Below are positions 33,263 to 41,780 of a stretch of DNA of 46,637 nt, piece by piece. Location: contig JAEWSG010000238.1 of assembly GCA_023398495.1 (NCBI GenBank), forward strand, positions 1 to 46,637. Reading direction: 5' to 3'. How positions within the stretch are numbered: the stretch's first letter is position 1; each line of letters begins with the position of its first letter. The notes under the pieces were generated by a model, which was given only the letters and a program-made list of their open reading frames with translations, ran no database searches and had not been told where the DNA came from. The translations under genes were made by a program, and so were the position numbers. Source of the DNA: Bacillota bacterium. GTDB taxonomy: Bacteria; Bacillota; Clostridia; Acetivibrionales; Acetivibrionaceae.

Positions 33263-34048
33263 TTAGGACATTTGCTTCGCAAATTCCTCAAATAAATACT
33301 CAAATCTTTGTTTCATGTTAAAAGTAGTTTTTAAGGACATGGCCTTTTTGAACCAATATTGTGCTTTCTTATAATCACCCTTTTTGATATTGCACAACCC
33401 CAGATAATAATAGTTAACAACACCTGGAGATGTTTCTATTGATGCGAGAAGGTTATCTTCTGCCTTTTTATAATCTTTAGTCTCAAAATACATAATTCCA
33501 AACAAAATCAGCATTGTCAGATTCTCATTCTCAAAATGCTTTTTAGCTAAGATATTGTATGCATCATTTTCGTCCTGCTTTAATATCTTTCTTTCCAGCA
33601 AAACCAATAGTCTGCTTTTGCATTCTGAATTAGTCAAGAGAATTTTCTTTTTCAATACAGATATAGGTTCTTCAACCTCACCTAAAGCAATATTAGCAAC
33701 CTTTTCCAAACATAAAGTCTGAGCATTCTCCCTATCCATTTCATTAGACTTTCTAAAATACTTTAATGCTTCTTCATAATTTTCATTGTCATAATGAATC
33801 ATTCCTAAAAATGCTTGATAAACGGGACTATCAGGATTTAAAGAAGTCGCTTTTTCTGCCAGTTCAACCGCCTCAGCATAGTGCCCTTTTCCCGACAATA
33901 CCAGTGCTTTGTGGATATACACAGCACTATCCTTTTTATTTAATGAAATAGACCGATCAAACAGCTCAATTGCCTCATCAAATTTTTCTAGGTTAACAAG
34001 CTTCTGAGCTTTCGAAAACAAAATTTCAGCTTTGATGGCTCTGAACAT
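33263..34048 (-). CDS. tetratricopeptide-repeat protein
   Basis: This 261-residue protein is built from TPR units: AQKLVNLEKFDEAIELFDRSISLNKKD (residues 12-40), KALVLSGKGHYAEAVELAEKATSLNPDSP (47-75), LGMIHYDNENYEEALKYFRKSNEMDRENA (82-110) and, later, GIMYFETKDYKKAEDNLLASIETSPGV and YLGLCNIKKGDYKKAQYWFKKAMSL. TPRs mediate protein contacts. There is no signal peptide or catalytic motif. The zinc-ribbon gene follows on the same strand, so the products may act together; the task is unknown. Confidence 0.75.
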   Translation of the reverse strand: MFRAIKAEILFSKAQKLVNLEKFDEAIELFDRSISLNKKDSAVYIHKALVLSGKGHYAEAVELAEKATSLNPDSPVYQAFLGMIHYDNENYEEALKYFRKSNEMDRENAQTLCLEKVANIALGEVEEPISVLKKKILLTNSECKSRLLVLLERKILKQDENDAYNILAKKHFENENLTMLILFGIMYFETKDYKKAEDNLLASIETSPGVVNYYYLGLCNIKKGDYKKAQYWFKKAMSLKTTFNMKQRFEYLFEEFAKQMS

Positions 34049-34144
34049 ATATGGTTTCCTCCTGTGCAGTGCAAGATGGCAATACTGTACATCGATTTAT
34101 TATATCACACTTATCATAGTCAAACTACTGGTTTATTATATAAA

Positions 34145-34202
34145 GGATGAGTATTTTAATAGCACACCATATTATGGAAAGGAGATTGCGTAGAGGCTAT
34201 AG
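34145..34202. repeat. repeat A, left-end fragment
   Basis: GGATGAGTATTTTAATAGCA then CACCATATTATGGAAAGG and ATTGCGTAGAGGCTATAGA match the left end of the 200-bp element (13077-13136) with a few changes. Its outer end faces the TPR gene. Confidence 0.7.
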
Positions 34203-34219
34203 ACCCTTATATAAAAACA

Positions 34220-35124
34220 CTAGAACTTCAGCCCAAACCCGTAAGGGAATAACGGTTCTTTATTACCCAAGTTATCATTGTTTATCGGTATCTGGTCAAC
34301 GCTTCTAGGCCATGTCACCGGGAGTTTTCCTGAAAAATTTTTATCTCCATAAAGAACATCTGCAACAGCATCACCTTCTGTTCCCGGAAGCCATGCAGCT
34401 ACAAATGCCTCCCAATTTTTTATTTCTTCAGTAACGATTCTCGGTCTGCCGGAAACAAGAATTGTTACTATCGGATGACCAGCTTTTTTTGCCTGCTCGA
34501 TAGCCAGTTTGTTCTCCTTGTGTGCCAATCCGTCATATAACCCAAGGCTCCCATCGTCACCCATACCTTCTGCATAGGAATTTTCTGCAAGAACCAATAC
34601 AGTTACATCAGCTTTTTTAGCGTCATTATAATCAGTAATTATACTTCCACCATTCTCTCCGGCAATTCTTTTTAGTCCATCGAGTATAGTTGATCCCTTC
34701 ATCCATGGGCTTCCACCAACATCGGAACCACCCTGCCAGGTTTTTGTCCATCCTCCGCACTGTAGTCCAACATTATCCGCTCCCGGACCTGTAACAAAAA
34801 TGCTTGCTTCTTTTTTTAAAGGAAGTACACCATTGTTTTTCAAAAGCACCATGGATTTTTCTACGGCTTCTCTTGCAACAGCTCTGTTTTCCTTTTCTCC
34901 AAATTCTTTTGCCGCAAGGCTTTGATCACCCAATGGATTTGTCAGAACTCCCATTTCTATTTTTACAGTAAGGATTCTCCTTACCGCATCATTTATTCTG
35001 TCTTCAGCAATATCCCCTTTTTCCACTGCACTCTTTAACAAATCAAAACATTCCCTCCACTGATTAGGCTCCATAAGCATATCTACACCAGCATTAACCG
35101 AAGCTACAATCTGATGATAAAATC
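34220..35124 (-). pseudogene. GH3 beta-glucosidase, C-terminal part after frameshift
   Basis: This frame reads YHQIVASVNAGVDMLMEPNQW and continues to LFPYGFGLKF, about 300 residues. It holds the GH3 C-terminal alpha/beta sandwich: ARVAREAVEKSMVLLKNNGVLPLKK-like segment, FVTGPGADNVGLQCGGWTKTWQGG, and GTEGDAVADVLYGDKNFSGKLPVTWPRS. It joins directly to the upstream N-terminal frame if one base is added to the A run at 35119-35122 (T run on the coding strand). An internal ATG at 35080 could start a fragment, but it would lack the nucleophile. No dockerin is present at the end. Confidence 0.8.
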
Positions 35125-36108
35125 TTTGTTTTTTATCTGGTGAATCCCTTCCCAGTCAGAAACAACAAATCCCTTAAATCCCATATCTCCTTTTAATACA
35201 TCCTGTATAAGATGCTTGTTTTCATGCATCTTCACTCCATCAAAACTGCTAAACGAGACCATTACAGTTTTAGCACCGGCTTTAACGGCTTCTCTGTATA
35301 CAGAAAGATGGTCTTTTTCAAATTCTTCCTGTGAAACTTTTGTATCTCCCTGATCTATATGATAACCACTATCACCTGTTCCCCACGTTGTACCTCCGTC
35401 TCCGGCATAATGCTTTGCACATGCGGCAACCCCATTATCCTGTAAACCATTAATATAAGGGACCAAAAGCTTACTTACCAATTCAGGATCTTCACTATAG
35501 CTTTCATAAACTCTTCCCCAACGTTCATCCTTAGATACAGCTATACATGGTGCAAAGTTCCAATTAACTCCTGTTGCAAGCATCTCTTTTGCTGTAACTG
35601 CTCCAATCCGTTTCATCAATTCCGGGTCACCGGCAGCACCTAGTCCGATATTGTGTGGAAATACAACAGCTCCGTAAACAGTATTGTGTCCATGCACAGC
35701 ATCAATTCCATAAATAATTGGAATACCTAAACGCGTATTGTCCGCTGCTTCCTGATACCTCTGACACATATCTAGCCACGCATCTTTTGAATTATCTCCC
35801 GGGGCTGATCCACCACCACTTAAGACTGAACCTATAAAATATTGCTTAACCTGAGGTGGAGAAATAGCTCCTCTCTCCGCTTGAATCATCTGCCCAACCT
35901 TCTCATCAATTGACATTCCAGCTAAAATTGATTTTACCCATTCTTCATCACTGAATTCTTCAGATGGATTTTGTAAATCATCAACTGTTTGCGGAGTTTT
36001 AGTATTCTCCGGTTTTTCAGAATCACTTGATTGCTGACATGATACAGTAGTTACAAGTACTAAAATTAGTACCACTAATTTAATGCTAATACTCTTTAGC
36101 CTTCTCAT
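35104..36108 (-). pseudogene. GH3 beta-glucosidase lipoprotein, N-terminal part before frameshift
   Basis: This 334-residue frame has a lipoprotein signal (LVVLILVLVTTVSCQQSS, lipobox Cys24) and the GH3 TIM-barrel domain: MSIDEKVGQMIQAERGAISP, IPIIYGIDAVHGHNTVYGAVVFPHNIGLGA, AKHYAGDGGT, and the nucleophile in GFKGFVVSDWEGI (Asp318). It then reads KNKDFIIRL and stops, where the family continues into -YxQxVxxSVNAGVDM in another frame. The whole gene would encode about 630 residues, normal for a cell-bound beta-glucosidase hydrolysing cello-oligosaccharides. The break is in a homopolymer, so sequencing error is as likely as a true mutation. Confidence 0.8.
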
Positions 36109-36308
36109 TCCAATTCCCCCTTTGTTTCACTATCTGCCCTTAATCAGACAAGTAAAGAATAACTGGTCAATTGCCATTCCAAAAAATTTGATTTGATGGG
36201 CTCTGTGATCCGAGTATTGTGTAGGTTATTTTTTGAAATAGCCTAATATAATTATATACTATAGAAAAATTTATAAGTTACAAATTATTTAACATTTTAA
36301 AAAGGTAA

Positions 36309-36380
36309 TGTATACCGAAAAAATAACATCCAATCCTCCCATTTTGAAAACATTATCAAATCAAAGAATATATTTTTTTA
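36309..36380. repeat. repeat C, copy (reverse) upstream of GH3 gene
   Basis: TACCGAAAAAATAACATCCA then ATTTTGAAAACATTATCAAATC matches the reverse complement of 45690-45750. The gap 36109-36437 otherwise holds only AT-rich sequence; I could not pick a firm promoter. Confidence 0.6.
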
Positions 36381-36437
36381 TTGAAGGAAGACTAAGAAAT
36401 AGCTAAAATTATAAAGTATTTATTAAGGAGTGACAAA

Positions 36438-36593
36438 ATGGCTAAAGCCGGAATGAGGAGACCTGACCCGAAAGATCCACACGGAACAGAAAGTAATCAC
36501 AAGCTGCATTTACCTAAAAATGATGTAAGACCTGTTCCCGAAATTCAGGGTAAAGCAAAACACGGTCATGAAAAAGCAAAGCCTATAGATTGA
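36438..36593 (+). CDS. 51-residue basic hypothetical protein
   Basis: An ATG 7 bases after AAGGAG opens a 51-residue frame: MAKAGMRRPDPKDPHGTESN, then HKLHLPKNDVRPVPEIQGKA and a KHGHEKAKPID tail. It is rich in Lys, His and Pro and looks disordered. The sequence pattern resembles small conserved clostridial proteins of unknown function. A strong hairpin terminator follows 14 bases later, which supports it as a separate transcription unit. It is too short to be caught by usual length cut-offs. Confidence 0.65.
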   Translation: MAKAGMRRPDPKDPHGTESNHKLHLPKNDVRPVPEIQGKAKHGHEKAKPID

Positions 36594-36834
36594 AGAAGAG
36601 TTTTAAAATAACTTCACGTTTATCCCTCTCCCTTCTTTTGAAACGTGAAGTTATTTTGAGACAATTTTTCTTCACAAATTCATCAAAATCGATTGAATTT
36701 ACACTTCCATTAAAATCAACATTTCCAGGTTTTACACTGTTTATTGGAGTAGGTGTCGGCGTAGGTCCTTTTGCAGCAAGTTCAATATCACCGATATCAC
36801 CATCTCCGTTATACTCTGTTATAACGTCAGTCCT
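36594..36834 (-). pseudogene. remnant of a dockerin-bearing protein gene
   Basis: On the minus strand an open frame without a start reads ITEYNGDGDIGDIELAAKG, then a PTPTPTP linker, and NVDFNGSVNSIDFDEFVKK. That last part is the first Ca-binding loop and helix start of a type I dockerin (compare DLNGDNKFNSIDFGLMR in the gene at 43069). The second dockerin repeat is missing; the frame runs into the terminator hairpin. A stop codon sits at its head (36835-36837). It is the tail of a decayed cellulosomal enzyme. Confidence 0.65.
36607..36655 (+). terminator. terminator after 51-residue gene
   Basis: AATAACTTCACGTTT and its exact complement at 36641-36655 form a 15-bp stem with a 19-base loop, followed by a weak T-rich stretch. 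Confidence 0.7.
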
Positions 36835-36837
36835 TCA

Positions 36838-37181
36838 ATATATAAATTTGTAATGTTAAAAAGCACAGGCAGGATTTTTTCAAAATTTGTAGAATACTAT
36901 ATTATTACACTTCGAAAAGCAGTTATATATAATTACACCTCATTGTTTTACCTTATAAATCCAAATACCAAAAACATAAATTCCACTATATTTTACAGCT
37001 TAACCCTCTTACAAAAAATCTGTGTATTCTTACAAATGAAAATTTTCTATTCCATGTTACTTTTCACAAAAGCAAACCATGCATAAATCAAATTCTTTGT
37101 GCATAAGGTTCTAAAGATATTCAACCGTTTTTTTGTTATCTATATTTCCTATTCACGAAAGGAGGATAACAAGGTATAACC
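36838..37181. other. gene-free AT-rich gap before the D,D-carboxypeptidase fusion gene
   Basis: No convincing gene is seen. One plus-strand frame (36853-37086) has no ribosome site and an unnatural composition. Just before the downstream start, AAAGGAGG at about 37159 and the small palindrome CAAGGTATAACCTTG at 37170-37184 stand out; the latter overlaps the likely TTG start and could hide it in a hairpin. Confidence 0.4.
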
Positions 37182-39440
37182 TTGTTAATTTGCATGAAAA
37201 AAATTGCCGTTCTCTCATCACTCATTTTTTGTATGCTGTTTTCTCAATTAAGCATCATTTATGCATCGGTAGAATTTCCCAAAAACGCACTGAATGATGT
37301 TCGAGCATGTATTGTTATCGAAGGGGATTCAGGAAAGATTCTCTTTGGAAAGGACGAAAATATAAAAAGGCACCCTGCAAGCACCACCAAGATCATGACT
37401 GCAATTCTTGCAATTGAAAACGCCGATCTGAAAAAAACAGTATCCGTATCGCAATCAGCTGTCATGGAAATAGGTGCTGGTGGTACTAATGCCGGTCTTG
37501 TTGCAGGAGAAAAAATAGTTCTTGAAGATGCTTTAAAACTTATGCTTGTCGCTTCAGCAAACGACTGTGCAAATGTTATAGCCGAAAGTATCTTCGGAAG
37601 CAAAGAAAACTTTATCAAAAAAATGAATCAAAAAGCCAAAGAAATCGGAACTACCAACACTACATATACAAATCCGATTGGCCTTGATGGTACGGATGGA
37701 GTCCAATATTCCAATCAAATAACCACAGCTTTTGACCTTGCTGTTATTTCCCGTTATGCAATGACCCTTCCAAAATTCCGTGAAATTGTTATAATGGATT
37801 CTATTACTGTGCCCCCCACAAACAAGCACAAGAATATACGGACCTTTTCAAACACTAATAAGTTGCTAAAGAACAGTTATAAGGACTTTAGTATAACAGG
37901 AATAAAAACCGGCTATACAATAAAAGCAGGGAAACTGCTTGTCTGCTCGGCAAAAAACAGCGATGGAATAGAATTAATTTCTGTTGTAATGGGTTCAGAC
38001 AGCAACACTGTGTATAGCTGTACTGAGGCTCTACTTGATTATGGCTTTTCTCATCCTCAATTGAAAGAATTTTCAATGAAAAATGTACCCTATAAGGTTG
38101 TGATAAGCGACAGAGCATTATCAACCGCACCAATCGTTTCAGAAGATGTTTTTTTTGTATCCATAAAAGAACTTGCAACAGCACTTAAAATAAACCTCGA
38201 CTGGATAGCAGAGGATCAAAGCATAATACTCGAAAAATATAGAAGAAGTGTACACCTTGGAATAGATAAAAAAGCTGCCTTTATAGATGGTAACAAAACC
38301 GAACTTACTTTTGCACCCTTTCTAAAAAACGGCACAAGCTTTGTACCTCTCAATGTTATAACAGAAATATTTGGTTATGAAATCAGCACAGACGCAATAA
38401 ATAAAACAATTAAAGTCGATAGTACATCTTCAATCACTGATAGGTCGACGGTTTCTGACAGCGTATATTATTATTCAAATTCAGAACCTATCAGGTTTGA
38501 TAACATTAATATTATAGATAACAGAGTCTACATCAAAAGTACGGATTTTGAAGTGTTGACTCAGAATAAATATGATCTGGAATTCATTCCTGATAGCCGT
38601 ATATTTATTGTAGATGGCAGTGCAACATTTATCGATACTGAAATAAAACTTATTGAAGACCGAATCTACGTTCCCCTGGCATCTTTGGCTAAAAGCTTCG
38701 GTATGAAAGCATATTGGGGTCCTAACACTAAAACGGTACATATTTATTTCCAAAATCTTTTGACAAAACCGGATGGAGATATTTCTGCATTAGTCCCTGA
38801 ACATTTTGTATATGGTTTTGTCAAAGACAAAACTCCTCTATACAATTCAATAAACGGAAAAATCAGTTCCTACCTGCCATCTGGTAAAGTTGAAATAGTA
38901 AGGGACAAAGACTATAAGTGGTACTATGTAAAAAGCGGTAATATATCCGGATGGACCAAAAGAGAGTATTTGTCCATCGATACAAAATTCACTCCTTCAG
39001 AGGATAAACTTTCCCCTTCCGAAACTGAATATTTTGCAAATAATTATTTCAAATTAAAAAGTCAATCAAATTACCTGATATGGGTTGACCTAAAGAAACA
39101 ATTGATTAATGTTTTCGTTCGCAATAACGATAAATGGAAAGTTGAAAGGAAAATTCCGTGTGCTACCGGCAAAAACATTTCACCTACCATAAAAGGTACA
39201 TTTGCCATCAGCAGCAACCGCGGTACATGGATGCCTGCCGGCAGCAACATCTGGGTTAAAAATTATGTCGGCTTCTATTCCTCCTACTTTTTTCATTCAG
39301 TAAAAGTAAAAAGGAACGGAACCCTATACGACGGAACACTTGGAACAGTCGCTTCAGCTGGCTGCATAAGAATGCCTCTTGAACAAAGTGAGTGGTTCTA
39401 TAACAATATTCCTGAGAAAACAACAGTTTTTATTCGTTAG
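37182..39440 (+). CDS. D,D-carboxypeptidase / L,D-transpeptidase fusion protein
   Basis: This protein of about 750 residues has a signal peptide (IAVLSSLIFCMLFSQLSIIYA). The N-terminal domain is a DacA-type penicillin-binding peptidase with Ser67 in HPASTTKIM (SxxK), SAN at 125-127 (SxN) and KTG at 242-244. The middle has two copper-amine-oxidase-N-like stalk domains (about 320-410 and 430-530), then an SH3-like segment. The C-terminal YkuD L,D-transpeptidase domain has HSVKVKRNG and the catalytic Cys728 in VASAGCIRM. It would trim pentapeptides and form 3-3 or other cross-links in the same protein. A TTG start at 37182 has AAGG 7 bases before it; an ATG at 37194 is the alternative. Confidence 0.87.
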   Translation: MLICMKKIAVLSSLIFCMLFSQLSIIYASVEFPKNALNDVRACIVIEGDSGKILFGKDENIKRHPASTTKIMTAILAIENADLKKTVSVSQSAVMEIGAGGTNAGLVAGEKIVLEDALKLMLVASANDCANVIAESIFGSKENFIKKMNQKAKEIGTTNTTYTNPIGLDGTDGVQYSNQITTAFDLAVISRYAMTLPKFREIVIMDSITVPPTNKHKNIRTFSNTNKLLKNSYKDFSITGIKTGYTIKAGKLLVCSAKNSDGIELISVVMGSDSNTVYSCTEALLDYGFSHPQLKEFSMKNVPYKVVISDRALSTAPIVSEDVFFVSIKELATALKINLDWIAEDQSIILEKYRRSVHLGIDKKAAFIDGNKTELTFAPFLKNGTSFVPLNVITEIFGYEISTDAINKTIKVDSTSSITDRSTVSDSVYYYSNSEPIRFDNINIIDNRVYIKSTDFEVLTQNKYDLEFIPDSRIFIVDGSATFIDTEIKLIEDRIYVPLASLAKSFGMKAYWGPNTKTVHIYFQNLLTKPDGDISALVPEHFVYGFVKDKTPLYNSINGKISSYLPSGKVEIVRDKDYKWYYVKSGNISGWTKREYLSIDTKFTPSEDKLSPSETEYFANNYFKLKSQSNYLIWVDLKKQLINVFVRNNDKWKVERKIPCATGKNISPTIKGTFAISSNRGTWMPAGSNIWVKNYVGFYSSYFFHSVKVKRNGTLYDGTLGTVASAGCIRMPLEQSEWFYNNIPEKTTVFIR

Positions 39441-39459
39441 GCATGCATTAACATCAAAA

Positions 39460-39502
39460 AACGCCCTTGTTCCCGGATTTAATCCTTTGAAACAAGGGCG
39501 TT
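39460..39502. terminator. terminator between convergent genes
   Basis: AACGCCCTTGTT and its exact complement at 39491-39502 form a 12-bp stem with a 19-base loop. It lies between the fusion gene (plus) and the coiled-coil protein gene (minus) and may work both ways. Confidence 0.75.
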
Positions 39503-39535
39503 AATCTTTGTATTTCTAATATGCTTAGACAAATT

Positions 39536-40318
39536 TTAACTATAACTTAGAATGGATTCAATATTTAAATTCTGTTTGTCAATAACATCCTTTACATGGT
39601 CTGTTGCATCTTCCTTAATCTCTTTGATCTTAGCTGACAATTCTTTCTTTAATTTATTAATCTTCATATTCTTTTCTTTAGCTTCTATATTTTTGTCATT
39701 AGAAACGAGATTTATTTTTTCTTTTGCTTCGTTTATCTTTGTGCTTATCTGTTCTCTGGTAGTATCTTTGATAACAGCCAACTCTATCCTTGCTTTTTCA
39801 AGTTCGGCATTAATTAGAGTAAGTTCCGGGCTTGAATCACCCTGATGTAATAAAGGCGTTTCATAATTAGAATTCGCTTCTCTAGTTTTATCCTGATTCT
39901 GTGTTTTATCTTTTGCACTTTCCTCTTTGTTATATGTTTGCTCGTCTTTTATGTTTTCTTTATCCGACCATTCCCGAAATCCAGACTTGTCATAAGTCTG
40001 TCCTCCCGGATTACAAATATCACCATTGGGTTTTTCCCATACTTTATTCGGCTCCTTTCCATACGCACCAAAAAAGGGTTTATCGGGAGCACCGAAATTA
40101 CAGAAAGGCTCTTCTTGAGGTAAGTACTCATCAGTTACTGGCGGTCTCCAATCAGTTGGTTTATTGTATGTTTCTTTCATATTATTATATCCGTACCTTT
40201 TATTTTGTGCTTCTTTACTTAATGAAAACTCTATCTTATTATCCTTGGCAATAACGACGCTACCAATGCTGTTTATCAAAATTGCAACTAAAATTGTTAT
40301 AACGCCAAGCTTCTTCAC
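39536..40318 (-). CDS. secreted coiled-coil protein, third gene of the sigI-rsgI unit
   Basis: This 260-residue protein has a signal peptide (KKLGVITILVAILINSIGSVVIA), then a region rich in Pro, Gly, Tyr and Trp (DWRPPVTDEYLPQEEPFCNFGAPDKPFFGAYG, in part), a polar linker, and a C-terminal coiled coil (about 165-260). The coiled coil carries KEKNMKINKLKKELSAKIKE, which matches the end of the RsgI-like protein encoded upstream (KEKNEKIKHIETELSNRIRD). I do not recognise the N-terminal part. A TTG at 40333 opens the frame, but GTG at 40318 is 6 bases after GGGGGGA. It may be a ligand, partner or decoy for the RsgI-like sensor. Confidence 0.7.
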   Translation of the reverse strand: MKKLGVITILVAILINSIGSVVIAKDNKIEFSLSKEAQNKRYGYNNMKETYNKPTDWRPPVTDEYLPQEEPFCNFGAPDKPFFGAYGKEPNKVWEKPNGDICNPGGQTYDKSGFREWSDKENIKDEQTYNKEESAKDKTQNQDKTREANSNYETPLLHQGDSSPELTLINAELEKARIELAVIKDTTREQISTKINEAKEKINLVSNDKNIEAKEKNMKINKLKKELSAKIKEIKEDATDHVKDVIDKQNLNIESILSYS

Positions 40319-40437
40319 TTTAAATCCCCCCAATATATCATCTATCCATATTAAAAATAGTAATTAACAAACACTTATTGAAATAATTATATCATTTAAT
40401 ATATCAATAAACCAGTACTGACTAACAAAATAAAATT

Positions 40438-41757
40438 CTATGGCAATAAATCATTTGCCTTTTGATTCAATTTGTTTAATTCCATTTGAGCTTTTTCATT
40501 TCCGGCTCGCTTTATATCTCTAATCCTATTACTTAACTCTGTCTCAATATGCTTGATCTTTTCATTCTTTTCTTTATCATTGAGGCTTGCACTCATTTTA
40601 ATTTTCGATATTTCCAGATTTGCTTTATCTGTCTCTAGTGCTATATTATTTTTTACTTCCAACCGAATTTCTTCTATTACTTTTTGAGTTCTTATATTTG
40701 CAGACTCTATAGCTTCAATATTATCAATGTCACTGATTTCATCAATAGATAAATCAGCACTAATTCCTTCATCACTTATATTGTTATTGTAATTGTTAAT
40801 GTCATTATCATTGTTATCGATACTATCATAGTTATTGTCATTATTACTGTTATTATTGTCAGAATCTTTAGTGTCGTCTTTTTCCTTGTTTGGGTTTGTG
40901 TTTGGGTTTGTGTTTGGGTTTGTGTTTGGGTTTAGGTTTGGGTTAGCGTTTGCAATATTTGGATTACCAACGGAAGTATTATCAATATCCTGTACTGAAT
41001 TATCAGACTTTTTCTCAAAATTAATGTTTTCAACTATTTCGTCAACCTGACTGTTCTTTAAGGTCTCAATATCCATATCAATACCCTGCTCTTTACTAAG
41101 TTTAAGAATTGAGTACCTTCCCATAGATATATTATTAACAACTGCTAATTTTCTATCTTCAGACCGAATGCTCATAAAGTAAGGCTCAATGTTTCTGTTT
41201 GACAACTCTTCTCTGATTTTGCCATATGAAAATTGAAGTCCTTTTTCATAATTTTTGTCATATGCCCTCGTGTCTTCATCTTTGACACAAGCCGTAATTA
41301 AAACTTTATTATTAGTCTCAAAATCAATCATACCCGTCTTATTAAGTTCTTCAACCATCTCAACTATAGCAACCTCTAGCGGCTTTTTCTTTAAGCTCAG
41401 CTCATCGAACAATATTTCTGAATTCTTGTCAAGGGCCTTAATATCTACAACTCTGGTTTCTTTATCAACTCCAAACTCCCAATTTGTGTTTATATCAATA
41501 TCTATATAAGCGTAAATTTTATTTGAATTAAGCAAATAAAAAAAGCTGAACACGGCTATAAGAACAGCTGCCACACCTGCGGCTATTGCAGAACGTTTTG
41601 CAGTGTTAATCTTACCTATTATTTCCGAATGTTCAAATACGACTTCAAGTCCTTGATACATACCCGGCTGCTTTTTGATACAAAAAACTTCACAAGTATC
41701 AGTTATTACAAAAACCTTACTCTCTTTAATCTCAATTACTACCCCTAAATATTCCAT
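40438..41757 (-). CDS. rsgI: RsgI-like anti-sigma-I factor with coiled-coil outer domain
   Basis: This 439-residue protein has the RsgI cytoplasmic domain (MEYLGVVIEIKESKVFVITD), a membrane helix (about 56-77), and the outer RsgI core (KIYAYIDIDINTNWEFGVDKETRVVDIKAL, in part). The usual Asn-Pro of that core (DINPS) is Asn-Thr here. An Asn/Pro/Asp-rich linker follows (NPNT repeats, then DNNNSNNDNN), ending in a charged coiled coil (about 350-439). No CBM or glycoside-binding module is visible. It would hold SigI at the membrane until an outside signal releases it. Start at the ATG 41757; GTG 41772 is inside the ribosome site. It follows sigI by 23 bases. Confidence 0.85.
   Translation of the reverse strand: MEYLGVVIEIKESKVFVITDTCEVFCIKKQPGMYQGLEVVFEHSEIIGKINTAKRSAIAAGVAAVLIAVFSFFYLLNSNKIYAYIDIDINTNWEFGVDKETRVVDIKALDKNSEILFDELSLKKKPLEVAIVEMVEELNKTGMIDFETNNKVLITACVKDEDTRAYDKNYEKGLQFSYGKIREELSNRNIEPYFMSIRSEDRKLAVVNNISMGRYSILKLSKEQGIDMDIETLKNSQVDEIVENINFEKKSDNSVQDIDNTSVGNPNIANANPNLNPNTNPNTNPNTNPNKEKDDTKDSDNNNSNNDNNYDSIDNNDNDINNYNNNISDEGISADLSIDEISDIDNIEAIESANIRTQKVIEEIRLEVKNNIALETDKANLEISKIKMSASLNDKEKNEKIKHIETELSNRIRDIKRAGNEKAQMELNKLNQKANDLLP
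40889..40948. repeat. 12-bp tandem repeat in rsgI linker
   Basis: Five units of TTTGGGTTTGTG, the last two slightly changed, encode NPNT repeats on the minus strand. The unit is a multiple of three, so gains or losses keep the frame and change linker length. The plus strand has spaced GGG runs. Confidence 0.85.
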
Positions 41758-41780
41758 ATTACACCGTTTCACCTCGCTTA

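Noticed and set aside
36590..36853. Plus-strand frame of 87 residues
   Set aside because: It is the shadow of the dockerin remnant on the other strand (GVGVGVG mirrors the PTPTPTP linker) and lacks a ribosome site.
36853..37086. Plus-strand frame of 77 residues
   Set aside because: It has AT-rich composition, no ribosome site and no recognisable pattern.
40889..40948. Tandem repeat considered as a CRISPR array
   Set aside because: The units are contiguous 12-mers without spacers and lie inside a coding region.
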